From Inhella sp. (GTDB taxonomy: Bacteria; Pseudomonadota; Gammaproteobacteria; Burkholderiales; Burkholderiaceae_C): 64,000 nt of DNA. Location of the stretch: positions 1 to 64,000 of the forward strand of contig NZ_JAPZSY010000012.1 in NCBI RefSeq assembly GCF_027532025.1, given 5' to 3'. Every line of letters starts with the position of its first letter. Positions within the stretch are counted from its first letter, which is position 1. A program made the translations under genes and the position numbers. Shown here in pieces: positions 29,757-40,749 of the stretch. The notes beneath the pieces are model-generated. The model searched no databases, was not told where the DNA came from, and saw only the letters and a program-made list of their open reading frames with translations.

Positions 29757-31649
29757 ATGAGCAAGCACACCCATGCCTTCCAGGCTGAAGTCCAGCAGAT
29801 CCTGCACCTGGTCACGCACAGCCTGTATTCCAACAAAGAGATCTTTCTGCGCGAGTTGGTGTCCAACGCCAGCGACGCCTGCGACAAGCTGCGCTTTGAA
29901 GCCTTGGACCACCCCGCCTGGCTCGAAGAAGCGCCTGCGCTGGAGATCCGCCTGGTGCTGGACAAGGAGAAGCGCACGCTGACGATCCGCGACAACGGCA
30001 TCGGCATGAGCGCCGACGAGGCCATCGCCCACCTGGGCACCATCGCCAAAAGCGGCACGCGCGATTTCCTGTCGAAGCTGGGCGACGACAAGAAGGGCGA
30101 CGCCCACCTGATCGGCCAATTCGGGGTGGGCTTTTACTCGGGCTTCATCGTGGCCGACCGCATCACGGTGGAGAGCCGCCGCGCCGGCCTGGAAGCCAGC
30201 CAGGGCGTGCGCTGGGTCAGCGAGGGCACGGGCGAGTTCGAGGTCGAAGCGATCGACAAGGCCGAGCGCGGCACCGACGTCATCCTGCACCTGCGCGAGG
30301 GCGAGGACGACTTCCTGCAGCCCTGGCGCTTGCGCAGCATCGTCTCCAAGTACAGCGACCACATCAGCCTGCCCATCCTGCTGAAAAAGGAGGTGTGGGA
30401 CGCCGAAAAGAGCGCCTACGTGGCCACCGACGAGTGGGAGACCATCAACCAAGCCAGCGCGCTTTGGAGCCGCCCCAAAGCCGAGGTGACCCAGGAGCAG
30501 TACGACGAGTTCTACAAGACCCTGAGTCACGACAGCGAGCCGCCGCTGGCGCACACGCACAACCGCGTGGAGGGCCGCAGCGAGTACACGCAGCTGCTCT
30601 ACATCCCGGCCAAGGCCCCGTTCGACCTGTGGAACCGCGACAAGAAGCCGGGCGTGAAGCTCTACGTCAAGCGCGTGTTCATCATGGACGACGCCCAGGA
30701 GCTGATGCCGACCTACCTACGCTTCGTGCGGGGCGTCATCGACTCGGCCGACCTGCCGCTGAACGTCAGCCGCGAACTGCTGCAAGAAAGCCGCGACGTG
30801 CGCGCCATCCGCGAGGGTTCGACCAAGCGCGTGCTGTCCATGCTGGAAGCGCTGGCGAACCACGACGATGCCGCCGAGCGCGACCAGTACGCCCGCTTCT
30901 GGAAGGAGTTCGGCGCCGTCTTGAAGGAAGGTGTGGGCGAGGACTTCCAGAACCAGGAGCGCATTGCCAAGCTGCTGCGCTTTGCGTCCACGCACGCCCC
31001 CGAGGGCCAACAGGGCCTGGTGTCGCTGGCCGACTACGTCGGCCGCATGAAGGAGGGTCAGGAGGCCATCTACGTCATCACCGCCGACAGCCTGGGCGCG
31101 GCGCAAAGCAGCCCGCAGCTCGAGATCTTCCGCAAGAAGGGCATCGAGGTGTTGCTGCTGACCGACCGCGTGGACGAGTGGCTGCTGAGCCACCTGCACG
31201 AGTTCGATGGCAAGCCGCTGCAGTCGGTGGCCAAAGGGGCAGTGGACCTCGGCAAACTGCAGGACGAGACCGAGAAGAAGGCCGCCGAAGAAGCGGCTGA
31301 AGCCTTCAAGCCCTTGCTGGAGCGCCTGAAGTCGGCCCTGGGCGAGCGCGCCAAGGACGTGCGCGTGACCACGCGCTTGGTCGACAGCCCGGCCTGCATC
31401 GTGGTGGAGGAGGGCGACATGAGCGCCCACTTGGCGCGCTTGCTGAAGCAAGCCGGACAAACCGCGCCCGATGTGAAGCCGACGCTGGAAGTCAACCCCG
31501 AGCACCCGCTGGTGAAGGCCCTGGACGGGCATGCGAAGTTCGACGAGCTGGCGCAGGTCTTGTTCGACCAAGCCCTGCTCGCCGAGGGCGGCACGCTCGA
31601 CGACCCGGCGGGCTACGTCAAGCGCGTGAACAGCCTGCTGCTGGGCTGA
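29757..31649 (+). CDS. htpG: Molecular chaperone HtpG (Hsp90)
   Basis: [58 protein letters not shown]. Confidence 0.98.
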   Translation: MSKHTHAFQAEVQQILHLVTHSLYSNKEIFLRELVSNASDACDKLRFEALDHPAWLEEAPALEIRLVLDKEKRTLTIRDNGIGMSADEAIAHLGTIAKSGTRDFLSKLGDDKKGDAHLIGQFGVGFYSGFIVADRITVESRRAGLEASQGVRWVSEGTGEFEVEAIDKAERGTDVILHLREGEDDFLQPWRLRSIVSKYSDHISLPILLKKEVWDAEKSAYVATDEWETINQASALWSRPKAEVTQEQYDEFYKTLSHDSEPPLAHTHNRVEGRSEYTQLLYIPAKAPFDLWNRDKKPGVKLYVKRVFIMDDAQELMPTYLRFVRGVIDSADLPLNVSRELLQESRDVRAIREGSTKRVLSMLEALANHDDAAERDQYARFWKEFGAVLKEGVGEDFQNQERIAKLLRFASTHAPEGQQGLVSLADYVGRMKEGQEAIYVITADSLGAAQSSPQLEIFRKKGIEVLLLTDRVDEWLLSHLHEFDGKPLQSVAKGAVDLGKLQDETEKKAAEEAAEAFKPLLERLKSALGERAKDVRVTTRLVDSPACIVVEEGDMSAHLARLLKQAGQTAPDVKPTLEVNPEHPLVKALDGHAKFDELAQVLFDQALLAEGGTLDDPAGYVKRVNSLLLG

Positions 31650-31659
31650 TCAGGCCGGA

Positions 31660-32721
31660 TCACGCAAAGCCGTCGCCGTCGAAATCCGCGCCGCCTTCGT
31701 CCCGCCAAACGGGAGGCGGCGCGTCGGTGGCGGCGTCGGCCATGGCTTCCAGCTGCTCGGCCAGCAGCGCCACTTGGTCCTGCCAGTAGTTGGGCGTGCC
31801 AAACCAGGGGAAGGCGACGGGGAAGGCCGGATCGTCCCAGCGCTTGGCGATCCAACCGCTGTGGTGAACCATGCGCAGGGTGCGCAGAGGCTCGATGAGC
31901 CGGCTCTCGCGCGGATCGAAGTCGAGCACCTGCTCGTAGCCGTCCAACAGGCAGGCCAGTTGCCCGCGAGCCTGGGCGGCATCGCCGCTGAGCAGCATCC
32001 ACAAGTCTTGCACCGCGGGGCCGGTGACGGCGTCGTCCAAGTCCACGAAATGCGGGCCACCACCGGGCGTCCACAGCAGGTTGCCGGGGTGGCAATCGCC
32101 GTGCAGGCGCTGCACGCGCAGGTCGGGCAAGGCGTCGAATGCAGCCTGCACCGCGTCCAAGCAACGACCGACCACAGACAGCCAGCGCTCACGCACGTCG
32201 GGCAGCAACAGGCCACTGGCCAGCACCGCCTCCCGCGCCACGTCGCCCGGCGCGCGGCCGACCCAATGCGGACGATGCTGGAACGGACGCTCACGTCCCG
32301 TGCGGTGGATGCGCGCGATGAAGCGGCCCAAGGCCTCCAACACCTCGGGGTCTTCCAACTCGGGCGCCCGTCCACCCTGCCGCGGAGCGACGGCGAAACG
32401 CAGCCCCTGCCAATGGGCCAGGGTGGGCGGCTCGCCCGACACGACCGCGCCTGCGGCGCACAAGGTCAATGGCGCAGCGATGGGGACCTCGGCCGCAGCC
32501 AAGTCGCGGGCGAAGCCATGCTCCTCCAGCAGTTGCTCGTCCGTCCAACGCCCGGGGCGGTAGAACTTGGCCACCACGGCGCCGCCGTCCTCCAGGTGCA
32601 CGAGGTACACCCGGTTTTCGTAAGAGTTGAGCTGCAGCAAGCGGCCGTCGCCGCGCAGGCCGGCCGCGTCCAAGGCATCGAGCACCTTGCTGGGGTCGAG
32701 ATCGGCGTAGTCGAGATTCAC
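31660..32721 (-). CDS. srkA: Stress response kinase A (RdoA/YihE) family kinase (GTG start)
   Basis: LLQLNSYENRVYLV, VAKFYRPGRWTDEQLLEEH, RLHGDCHPGNLLW, FVDLDDAVTGPAVQDLWMLL. Confidence 0.93.
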   Translation of the reverse strand: MNLDYADLDPSKVLDALDAAGLRGDGRLLQLNSYENRVYLVHLEDGGAVVAKFYRPGRWTDEQLLEEHGFARDLAAAEVPIAAPLTLCAAGAVVSGEPPTLAHWQGLRFAVAPRQGGRAPELEDPEVLEALGRFIARIHRTGRERPFQHRPHWVGRAPGDVAREAVLASGLLLPDVRERWLSVVGRCLDAVQAAFDALPDLRVQRLHGDCHPGNLLWTPGGGPHFVDLDDAVTGPAVQDLWMLLSGDAAQARGQLACLLDGYEQVLDFDPRESRLIEPLRTLRMVHHSGWIAKRWDDPAFPVAFPWFGTPNYWQDQVALLAEQLEAMADAATDAPPPVWRDEGGADFDGDGFA

Positions 32722-33413
32722 GGCGGCGGGTCGGCGGGCGGGGGGCCGGCATCATCTCCCAACAGCCCTCGTGGCAGGCGCCCTTGCACGGCGCCCAGCC
32801 AGTCTTGCCACTGCTTGGCCTGGTGCTTGAACCGGAAGTCCCACTCGCCCAACTGACTTTCGATGGCCTCCTCGGTGTGACTGACCCAGTCGTCCGGCGG
32901 CAGATGCAAGCGGCTGGTGACCGAGCCGTCATCCATCGCCTCGGGCCACGCGCCGGCTCGCTCGGCGATGCGCAGCATGGGCGCGTTTTCGGCCAAAGCG
33001 TGGATGAGCAAGAAGCGCTTGTTGCGGTTGCGGGCGTGCAGGCAGGCCAGCTGGAACAGTCGCCCGCCCAAGCCACGGCCGCGGTAGCGCGGCAGCACCG
33101 AGACGCCGAACTCGGCGGTGTCGTCGTGCCACTCCGCATCGGGCGGGTAGGCGATGTGGGCGGCGGCCACCAACTCCAGCCGGCGGTTGAAGATGCCCAG
33201 CACCTCGTCGCGCACGAAGTCGAGCGACAAGGCGTAGCGGGTGGTTTGAGCGTCGCTGGCGGCGTAGCCGTAGCGCAGGTAGCGATCCCCTGGCGAGAGC
33301 GCCAGCAGGTGTCGCAACAGGCGACGCCGGTGTCGCCGCGCCAGCGCACGGATGGGCACCCAAGCGACCAGCTCGCGCCAGCGCTGCAAAGCGGCATCCA
33401 GGGGGGCATTCAT
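32718..33413 (-). CDS. GNAT family N-acetyltransferase
   Basis: FGVSVLPRYRGRGLGGRLFQLACLHARNRNKRFLLIHALAENAPMLRIAERAG. Confidence 0.88.
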   Translation of the reverse strand: MNAPLDAALQRWRELVAWVPIRALARRHRRRLLRHLLALSPGDRYLRYGYAASDAQTTRYALSLDFVRDEVLGIFNRRLELVAAAHIAYPPDAEWHDDTAEFGVSVLPRYRGRGLGGRLFQLACLHARNRNKRFLLIHALAENAPMLRIAERAGAWPEAMDDGSVTSRLHLPPDDWVSHTEEAIESQLGEWDFRFKHQAKQWQDWLGAVQGRLPRGLLGDDAGPPPADPPP

Positions 33414-33431
33414 GGCGGTGAGCGTCGCAGC

Positions 33432-33461
33432 TTGCTGGCTCGGGGTCAACCCTGTTAGACT
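33432..33461 (+). promoter_or_regulatory. Possible sigma-70-like promoter for rplM-rpsI
   Basis: TTGCTG (33432-33437), 18-bp spacer, TAGACT (33456-33461), upstream of a ~140-nt leader; weak consensus match. Confidence 0.3.
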
Positions 33462-33598
33462 CGAGGGCTTTCCTGCGTCCGCATGGGCTGGGTCGCGGGA
33501 GCCGGTTGGAGAGCCTGCCGAGCGTTTTGAGAGAAGCGCTCCTTCACAAGCAGGGCCGAGAGCTGGCGTTTCAAACAGCCCGAAACAGAGAACATCTC

Positions 33599-34027
33599 AT
33601 GAAGACCTTCAGCGCCAAGCCGGCCGAAGTGACGCACGAGTGGTTTGTGATTGACGCCACCGACAAGGTGCTCGGACGTGTTGCCAGCGAAGTGGCACTC
33701 CGACTGCGCGGCAAGCACAAGGCCATTTACACGCCTCACGTCGACACCGGCGACTTCATCATCGTCGTCAACGCCGACAAGATCCGTGTCACCGGCACCA
33801 AAGCCGACGACAAGATCTACTACCGCCACAGCGGTTTCCCGGGCGGCATCTACGCCACCAAGTTCAAGGACATGCAGGCCAAGCACCCCGGCCGCGCCTT
33901 GGAAAAGGCCGTCAAGGGCATGCTGCCCAAGGGCCCGTTGGGTTACGCCATGGTCAAGAAGCTGAAGGTCTACGCCGGTGGTGAGCACCCGCACGCCGCT
34001 CAGCAGCCCAAGGCTCTGGAAATCTAA
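33599..34027 (+). CDS. rplM: 50S ribosomal protein L13
   Basis: [41 protein letters not shown]...HSGFPGG. Confidence 0.99.
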   Translation: MKTFSAKPAEVTHEWFVIDATDKVLGRVASEVALRLRGKHKAIYTPHVDTGDFIIVVNADKIRVTGTKADDKIYYRHSGFPGGIYATKFKDMQAKHPGRALEKAVKGMLPKGPLGYAMVKKLKVYAGGEHPHAAQQPKALEI

Positions 34028-34036
34028 GGACGCACG

Positions 34037-34429
34037 ATGATCGGAAATTGGAACTACGGTACCGGCCGTCGCAAGTCGTCGGTGGCGCGTGTCTTCATCA
34101 AGAAGGGCACGGGCAAGATCGTCGTGAACGGTCGCCCCATCGAGCAGTACTTCGGCCGTCAAACGTCGATCATGGTCGCCCGCCAAGCCCTGGTGCTGAC
34201 GAACAACGCCGAAGCCTTTGACGTCAAGGTCAACGTGCACGGTGGTGGTGAGTCTGGCCAAGCCGGCGCCGTGCGCCTGGGCGTGACCCGCGCACTGATC
34301 GACTACGACGCCGCCCTGAAGCCCGAGCTGAGCAAGGCCGGTTTCGTGACCCGCGACGCTCGCGAAGTGGAACGGAAGAAGGTCGGTCTGCACGGCGCCC
34401 GCCGCCGGAAGCAGTTCAGCAAGCGCTGA
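34037..34429 (+). CDS. rpsI: 30S ribosomal protein S9
   Basis: [33 protein letters not shown] ... [16 protein letters not shown]. Confidence 0.99.
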   Translation: MIGNWNYGTGRRKSSVARVFIKKGTGKIVVNGRPIEQYFGRQTSIMVARQALVLTNNAEAFDVKVNVHGGGESGQAGAVRLGVTRALIDYDAALKPELSKAGFVTRDAREVERKKVGLHGARRRKQFSKR

Positions 34430-34451
34430 TCGGCGCTCGCCCCGACAAGAA

Positions 34452-34478
34452 GGCCGCAGCCCTGCTGCGGCCTTTTTT
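34452..34478 (+). terminator. Rho-independent terminator after rpsI
   Basis: GGCCGCAG-CCCTG-CTGCGGCC followed by TTTTTT. Confidence 0.9.
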
Positions 34479-34518
34479 CTTCCACCCGATAATCGGATCC
34501 TCTGCTGAAAGGTTTGCC

Positions 34519-34884
34519 ATGTCCGCTCTTGCCGCCGAAGCCCCCGTCGCCATGCCCGCCCCGCTGGTGTTCACCGACAGCGCCGCCTCCAAGGTGGCCG
34601 AGTTGGTGGCCGAAGAGGGCAACCCCGAACTGAAGCTCCGCGTGTTCGTGCAGGGCGGTGGCTGCTCGGGCTTCCAGTACGGCTTCACCTTCGACGAGGT
34701 GGCCAACGACGACGACACCCAGATGAGCAAGAACGGCGTGACCCTGCTGATCGATTCGATGAGCCTGCAATACCTGATGGGCGCCGAAATCGACTACAAG
34801 GACGATCTGCAAGGCGCCCAGTTCGTGATCAAGAACCCGAACGCAACGACCACCTGCGGCTGCGGCTCCAGCTTCTCGGTCTGA
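34519..34884 (+). CDS. erpA: Iron-sulfur cluster insertion protein ErpA
   Basis: [23 protein letters not shown] ... [12 protein letters not shown]-type carrier motifs. Confidence 0.96.
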   Translation: MSALAAEAPVAMPAPLVFTDSAASKVAELVAEEGNPELKLRVFVQGGGCSGFQYGFTFDEVANDDDTQMSKNGVTLLIDSMSLQYLMGAEIDYKDDLQGAQFVIKNPNATTTCGCGSSFSV

Positions 34885-34906
34885 CCCTTCGCGCGCCCCA
34901 CGAACC

Positions 34907-34931
34907 AGCCGCCCCACGAGGCGGCTTTTTT
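34907..34931 (+). terminator. Rho-independent terminator after erpA
   Basis: AGCCGCC-CCACGA-GGCGGCT followed by T-run. Confidence 0.88.
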
Positions 34932-34954
34932 GTGACCAGATCCGCCAGGGCGCA

Positions 34955-36043
34955 TCAGGCCGGGTACAGGGCCCCCAGCACGCGCGGCCCGCGGGCGCCC
35001 GTCACCGCCGGCAAGTTGCCGGGCAGGTGGTGCACGAACCGGTGCGCCAGCCAAGCGAAGGCGGCGGCCTCGACCTGCATGGGCGGCAGGCCCCGATCCG
35101 CGCTGCTCACGAAACCAACCCCCGGCAGGCGCTTGGCCAGGCGCCCCAGCAGATCGCCGTTGAAGGCCCCGCCGCCGCAGACGATCACCTCGCGGACCTG
35201 CGGCTGATGGCTGCGCAGGGCCTCGGTCACGGACCAAGCGGTGAGTTCGGCCAAGGTGGCCTGCACGTCCTCCGGCGCCGCACCGGCCAAGGGCTGACGA
35301 AGCAACCAAGGCGCATCGAACAGGTCGCGGCCCGTGGACCGCGGCGGCGGGAGGGCGAAATAGGGTTCCGCCTGCATCGCTGCGAGCAGCTCAGGCAACA
35401 CCTGGCCCTGCGCCGCCCAGGCCCCGTTCGCATCGAAGGGCTGTCCGCGATGCCGAGCCACCCAGGCGTCGAGGAGGGCGTTGGCCGGACCGGTGTCGAA
35501 GCCGGTGGTGCGGCCGTCGGCATGCAGCAGGCTGAGGTTGCCCATGCCGCCTAGATTGAGCACGGCCACATCGACGCCGGGTTGACCGAACACCGCGCGG
35601 TGAAAGGCCGGCACCAGCGGTGCGCCCTGCCCGCCCGCGGCCACGTCGCGGCTGCGCAAATCGGCCACCACGTCCAGACCGGTCAATTCAGCCAGCAGCG
35701 CGGCATCCAGCAATTGGCAGGTGTAGCCGAGCTCGGGGCGGTGGCGGACGGTCTGTCCGTGGGCACCGACGGCGCGCACCGACGGCAGGGGCCCCAGGTC
35801 GAGCACGGCGTCGGCGTACAGCCGGGCCAGCGCTTGGCCGGCCCTGGCGCTGCGGTGGAGCTCATCCGAGCCGGCCTGGTTGAGGGCCAACAGCTCGGCG
35901 CGCAGCTCGGCGGAAAAGACGCGGTGAGCGTGGGCGCGCACCACCAGCCCCGCCATCGACACCTCCGCCAAGACGGCATCGACGCCGTCCAGCGAGGTGC
36001 CCGACATGAGGCCGATGAAGGCCTCAGTCGCGGCCGGTGACAC
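34955..36043 (-). CDS. anmK: Anhydro-N-acetylmuramic acid kinase
   Basis: FIGLMSGTSLDGVDAVL, GAHGQTVRHRP, NLGGMGNLSLL, VCGGGAFNGDLLGRL; GTG start. Confidence 0.96.
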   Translation of the reverse strand: MSPAATEAFIGLMSGTSLDGVDAVLAEVSMAGLVVRAHAHRVFSAELRAELLALNQAGSDELHRSARAGQALARLYADAVLDLGPLPSVRAVGAHGQTVRHRPELGYTCQLLDAALLAELTGLDVVADLRSRDVAAGGQGAPLVPAFHRAVFGQPGVDVAVLNLGGMGNLSLLHADGRTTGFDTGPANALLDAWVARHRGQPFDANGAWAAQGQVLPELLAAMQAEPYFALPPPRSTGRDLFDAPWLLRQPLAGAAPEDVQATLAELTAWSVTEALRSHQPQVREVIVCGGGAFNGDLLGRLAKRLPGVGFVSSADRGLPPMQVEAAAFAWLAHRFVHHLPGNLPAVTGARGPRVLGALYPA

Positions 36044-37409
36044 CCTCGGCGAGCGTGGACGCCACCGTGAGTTGCGTGCGGGCCGTGGCCACTTGGGCCT
36101 CGAAGGGCGCGCGAGCGGCGGCGGCCAGTTTCACGGCTTCGCTGGCCCGCGCCAGCAAACGCGGGTCTTGGTGTTGGCCGTTGACGCGGAACTCGAAATG
36201 CAGGTGCGGGCCGGTGGCCCAACCGGTGGCCCCGACGGCGCCCAAGCGCTGGCCCTGTTCGACGCGCTGCCCCTGGCGGACATCGATGCGGCTGAGGTGG
36301 GCGTACAGGGTTTCCTTGTTGGCCCCGTGACGAACGATGACGACGTTGCCATAGCCGCTTTGGCGGCCCGCAAAGCTCACCCATCCGTCGCCCACGTTGC
36401 GCACCGGCGTGCCGGTGGGGGCGGCGTAGTCGATGCCGTTGTGCTTGCGCCAGGTCTGCAGCAGCGGGTGGAATCGCATGGCAAAACCAGAGCTGACGCG
36501 CGAAAACTCCATGGGGCTGGCCAGAAACGCCCGGCGTTTGCTCTGACCATCAAAGCCGTAGTAGCCGCCTTTGCTGGATGTGGCCTCGTCGCGGAACCAC
36601 ACCGCTTGGTGCGTGCGCCCGGCGTTGACGAACTCCGCCGCCAGCACTTGCCCGGCGCCCTGGCCCCACGTGACGGGTTCGCCATCGGCCGTCAGGGACT
36701 CGAACACGATGGAGAAGCGATCGCCCCGGCGCAGGTCCCGGTGAAAGTCGATGTCGCCCGAGAACATGTCGGCCAGTTGCGAGGCCACCGCATCGGGCAG
36801 GCCGGCTTCGTCCGTGGCGGCAAACAGGGTGCTGGTGATCTGACCGCTGCCCAGGCGAATCTGGCTCTCGTAGCGCCCCAGCTCCACCCGCGCGGCCCAG
36901 CGGCTGCGCGCATCGCGCTCGACGATCAGGCGCGAGAAGTGCGTGCGCTCCAAGTCCGGGTGGCTGGCCGGGTAACGCGCCACCAGGCGCTCGACGCGCC
37001 CGTTGGCGTCGGCCGCCAACTCCACGCGCTTGCCCGTGCGGCCTTGCAACAGCTGGCGCGCCGTGGCGTCGCTGCGCAAGAAGGCGGAAAACTCGGCATC
37101 GAAGGCGCCCAGGCGCGTCAGCAAGCCTTCGACGCTGTCGCCGGGGCGCGTTTGGTCGTGCCGGCTCAGGCTCAACTGGTGGCGAGCCAGCGCCTCGATC
37201 TGGTCGTCGATGCTCAGCGCGGGCAGGGTTTCGACCACGGCCTGCCGGGGCACGGCATCGCTGTCGGGCACCAAGGGGCCGAGGGCGAAGGCGGTGAAGG
37301 CCGAACCGCCGAGCAGCGCCAGCACGGCGCCGGTGAGCGCGCGCGGGTAACGGGCGGCAAAGCTTTCCAAGGGGCGGAGCCAAGTGCTCCAGCGGTCAAG
37401 ATCCGACAT
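36024..37409 (-). CDS. M23 family metallopeptidase (peptidoglycan DD-metalloendopeptidase)
   Basis: MRFHPLLQTWRKHNGIDYAAPTGTPVRNVGDGWV...GPHLHFEFRVNGQHQDP; N-terminal TM. Confidence 0.94.
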   Translation of the reverse strand: MSDLDRWSTWLRPLESFAARYPRALTGAVLALLGGSAFTAFALGPLVPDSDAVPRQAVVETLPALSIDDQIEALARHQLSLSRHDQTRPGDSVEGLLTRLGAFDAEFSAFLRSDATARQLLQGRTGKRVELAADANGRVERLVARYPASHPDLERTHFSRLIVERDARSRWAARVELGRYESQIRLGSGQITSTLFAATDEAGLPDAVASQLADMFSGDIDFHRDLRRGDRFSIVFESLTADGEPVTWGQGAGQVLAAEFVNAGRTHQAVWFRDEATSSKGGYYGFDGQSKRRAFLASPMEFSRVSSGFAMRFHPLLQTWRKHNGIDYAAPTGTPVRNVGDGWVSFAGRQSGYGNVVIVRHGANKETLYAHLSRIDVRQGQRVEQGQRLGAVGATGWATGPHLHFEFRVNGQHQDPRLLARASEAVKLAAAARAPFEAQVATARTQLTVASTLAEGVTGRD

Positions 37410-37751
37410 GCAAATCGACAGTGAGGCGGCCGCGGGCCGCTGTGGGTTGTTGGCAGCCGCGCTGAAGCGCGGGCGTCGAACAAGGCCTAGCGCCGGAGCC
37501 GCGTGCTCGACCGACCGTCGAGGCCGGGAGCGCGGCACAGACCGCTCACCTAGAATCTGGCGCTTCGGGCGGGCCGCAACCCAAGTCCGTCAGACGCGAG
37601 AGCGTGAAGTTTAACCGCGCGAGCCATCCCCCCACGTTCATGGGATGCCCGCTTCGGGTTTGCCCGAGTTCAGGACCGAGCCCACTGAATCCGTCGCGCG
37701 AGGATCGATGCATTTGGTGATTTTTGCCGTCATTTGAAAGACAAAGTCGAC

Positions 37752-38987
37752 ATGAGCTCGCATTCAGCCCCTCATCCCGTCACCGATTCGGTGCGCGAGG
37801 CCTTGGCCGTCACGCGCCGCGGGGTGCAGGAGCTGCTGCCCGAAGACGCCTGGGTGGCCAAGCTGGCACGGGCGGAGGCCACCGGCACGCCCTTGCGCAT
37901 CAAGTTGGGACTGGACCCGACGGCGCCCGACATCCACCTCGGGCACACGGTGGTGCTCAACAAGATGCGGCAGTTGCAGAACCTGGGGCACCAGGTGATC
38001 TTCCTGATCGGCGACTTCACCAGCATGATCGGCGACCCTTCCGGCCGCAACAGCACCCGCCCGCCACTGACGCGCGAGCAGATCCAGGCCAACGCCGAGA
38101 CCTACTACGCCCAGGCCAGCCTGGTGCTGGACCCGAGCAAAACCGAGATTCGCTACAACTCCGAATGGAGCGAGCCGCTGGGCGCGGCCGGGCTGATCCA
38201 GCTGGCGGCGAAAACCACGGTGGCGCGCATGATGGAGCGCGACGACTTCACCAAGCGCTTCCAGGCGCAAACGCCCATTTCCCTGCACGAGTTCCTCTAC
38301 CCGCTGATGCAGGGCTACGACTCGGTGGCGCTCAAAAGCGACCTGGAGCTGGGCGGCACCGACCAAAAATTCAACCTGCTGATGGGCCGCCAGCTGCAGC
38401 AGGAATTTGGGCAAGAGCCGCAGTGCATCCTGACCATGCCGCTTCTCGAAGGCCTGGACGGCGTCGAGAAGATGAGCAAGAGCAAGAACAACTACATCGG
38501 CATCACCGAGCCGGCCAACAGCATGTTCGCCAAGGTGCTGTCGATCAGCGACACGCTGATGTGGCGCTGGTACGAGTTGCTCAGCTTCGAGTCGCTGGAG
38601 GCCATCGCCAAGCTCAAGGCCGAGGTCGAGGCCGGTCGCAACCCCAAGGATGCCAAGGTGGCCTTGGCGCGTGAGATCACCACCCGCTTTCACAGCGCGG
38701 CGGCAGCCGACGCGGCGCAGGCCGACTTCGAGAACCGGGCCCGCGGCGGCATCCCCGACGACATGCCCGAGCTGACGCTTCCCGGCGGCCAAGGCATCGG
38801 GGCGCTGCTCAAGGCCGCCGGGCTGGTGCCCAGCAGCAGCGAAGGGCTTCGCAAGGTGGAACAAGGCGGTGTGCGCGTGGACGGCACCGCGATCAGCGAC
38901 AAAGGCCTGAAGCTGCCGGCCGGCACTTACGTGCTGCAGGTGGGCAAACGGCAATTCGCCCGCGTGACGGTGCAACCCCATGACTGA
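37752..38987 (+). CDS. tyrS: Tyrosine--tRNA ligase
   Basis: [55 protein letters not shown]-terminal S4-like segment. Confidence 0.98.
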   Translation: MSSHSAPHPVTDSVREALAVTRRGVQELLPEDAWVAKLARAEATGTPLRIKLGLDPTAPDIHLGHTVVLNKMRQLQNLGHQVIFLIGDFTSMIGDPSGRNSTRPPLTREQIQANAETYYAQASLVLDPSKTEIRYNSEWSEPLGAAGLIQLAAKTTVARMMERDDFTKRFQAQTPISLHEFLYPLMQGYDSVALKSDLELGGTDQKFNLLMGRQLQQEFGQEPQCILTMPLLEGLDGVEKMSKSKNNYIGITEPANSMFAKVLSISDTLMWRWYELLSFESLEAIAKLKAEVEAGRNPKDAKVALAREITTRFHSAAAADAAQADFENRARGGIPDDMPELTLPGGQGIGALLKAAGLVPSSSEGLRKVEQGGVRVDGTAISDKGLKLPAGTYVLQVGKRQFARVTVQPHD

Positions 38988-39285
38988 ACCCCAAGCCCCC
39001 GAAGGCGGCCGCTCCCCCTGGGCGCCGCCGCCTGAATTCACCGCCAAACCGCCGCGCACGCTGTCGTGGCACGCCTGGTGGGCCGTGCCCCTGATCGGCT
39101 TGATCCTGCTGGGCGTGGTGCGCCCCTGGGAGGGCGAATCGGCCGTGGTGTTCACGATGAAGGCGCCGGCCTGGGCCACGGCACCGTCGCCCCGTGCCTC
39201 GGCGCCGATCCCGCCGGCCACGGCGACCATGCCGGTGCAGGTGCTGGTCAGCCCCGCACCGGCGGCGTCGGCCGCCTCGCGCTGA
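38980..39285 (+). CDS. Small single-TM protein of unknown function, overlapping tyrS by 8 bp
   Basis: 101-aa [13 protein letters not shown]...[19 protein letters not shown] with Pro/Ala-rich tail. Confidence 0.6.
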   Translation: MTEPQAPEGGRSPWAPPPEFTAKPPRTLSWHAWWAVPLIGLILLGVVRPWEGESAVVFTMKAPAWATAPSPRASAPIPPATATMPVQVLVSPAPAASAASR

Positions 39286-39289
39286 GTCT

Positions 39290-40204
39290 TCAGCGCGGCG
39301 GGTTGGCCACGCCCGCGGCCACGTGCCCCGCAGGCACGTGCTGGCTGGCGTGGGCGATGTGGCCGAGCTGGTCGTCGAAGAAGAAATCGGGCTCGAATTC
39401 GCGCAAGAACTCGCCCTTGGGCAGGCCGCCGAGGAACATGGCCTCGTCCACTTCCACCTGCCAGTTCATCAGCGTGCGCACAGCGCGTTCGTGCGCGGGC
39501 GCACTGCGCGCCGTGACCAACGCGGTGCGCACGCGCATGGGCGCACCGGCTTCGCCGCCGACGGCTTGCAGGCGGATCAGGGCGTCGAGCACCGGCTTGA
39601 AGGGCCCCGGTGGCAGCGGCTCGTGCTGGTGCGCGCGCTCGTGGGCCTGGAAGGCATCGAGACCATCGCGCTGGAACACGCGCTCGGCTTCGTCGCTGAA
39701 CAGCACGGCGTCGCCGTCGAAGGCGATGCGCAACTCGTGCGGATTGGCGTCGCTGGCGCGAGCGCTGGTGGGGTAGACGCGAGCGGCAGGCACACCGGCA
39801 GCCAGGGCCTCGCGCACATCCGACTCGTTCGCACTCAAGAACAACTGCGCGTTCAAGGGCTTGAGGTAGCGCCAGGGGCTGCGGCCACGCGTGAACACGC
39901 CGCGCTGGATGGGCAAGCCCAGGGCCTGGGCCGAGCGGTAGACGCGCAGGCCACTGATGGGGTCGTTGCGACTGAGCACCACCACTTCGACCTGCGGGGC
40001 CTGCCCCGGGGCGTTGAAGGCCAGCAGCTTGTTGACGAGCGAGAAGGCCACGCCGGGCTTGGCCGGCTGCTCCAGGCGCTGCTGCTGCAGGGCCATGTAG
40101 GCGTGGTCGTCGCGGGCCTCGAAGAGTTGGTTTTCCTCTTCAAAGTCGAAGAGCGCACGCGAGCTGATCGCGACGACGAGGCAGCCTTCCAACGATGCGG
40201 GCAC
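39290..40204 (-). CDS. Cytosolic 5'-nucleotidase (PF06189-type)
   Basis: LVVAISSRALFDFEEENQLFEA...VEVVVLSRNDPISGLRVYRSAQ...IAFDGDAVLFSDEAERVFQ. Confidence 0.88.
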   Translation of the reverse strand: MPASLEGCLVVAISSRALFDFEEENQLFEARDDHAYMALQQQRLEQPAKPGVAFSLVNKLLAFNAPGQAPQVEVVVLSRNDPISGLRVYRSAQALGLPIQRGVFTRGRSPWRYLKPLNAQLFLSANESDVREALAAGVPAARVYPTSARASDANPHELRIAFDGDAVLFSDEAERVFQRDGLDAFQAHERAHQHEPLPPGPFKPVLDALIRLQAVGGEAGAPMRVRTALVTARSAPAHERAVRTLMNWQVEVDEAMFLGGLPKGEFLREFEPDFFFDDQLGHIAHASQHVPAGHVAAGVANPPR

Positions 40205-40206
40205 GG

Positions 40207-40749
40207 TCAGCCTTTCAAGCCCAGCTTGCGCCAGCCTTCGATGCCCAGCTTTTCCAGGGTCTCCATGTTCGTGTCGAAGATGGACTCGGGGTTCGGGAAG
40301 GCGGCCACCGCGCGGTCGATGCTGTCCTCGCGCAGCAGGTGCAGCGTCGGGTAGGGCGAGCGGTTGGTGAAGTTGGTGATGTCGTCGGGCTCGGTGCCTT
40401 CGAACTGGTACTGCGGGTGAAAGCTCGCCACCTGCAACTCGCCCTCCAGGCCGATGTCGGCCACCAGCGCATCGGCAGCCTCCAAGAAGTCGTTGTAGTC
40501 CAGGAAGTCGGTCAGCACCCGCGGGTGGATCAACAAAGTGGTGTCGGTCTGCTCGGGCGGCGTGTCGTGCAGGTGGTTCAGCTCCGCGGCCAGCTCGTAC
40601 AGCAGGTCTTCCACCGCGGTGGCCGCGCTGACGACGTAGCGCACCTTGCCCTGCACCTGCACGGCCTTGGCAAAGGGGCACAGGTTCAGGCCGATGACGG
40701 CCTTCTCGACCCAGGCTTGGGTGTCTTGCAGGACTTGCGCGTCGGTCAT
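40207..40749 (-). CDS. DUF1415 domain-containing protein
   Basis: TQAWVEKAVIGLNLCPFAKAVQV...NFTNRSPYPTLHLLREDSIDRAV. Confidence 0.9.
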   Translation of the reverse strand: MTDAQVLQDTQAWVEKAVIGLNLCPFAKAVQVQGKVRYVVSAATAVEDLLYELAAELNHLHDTPPEQTDTTLLIHPRVLTDFLDYNDFLEAADALVADIGLEGELQVASFHPQYQFEGTEPDDITNFTNRSPYPTLHLLREDSIDRAVAAFPNPESIFDTNMETLEKLGIEGWRKLGLKG

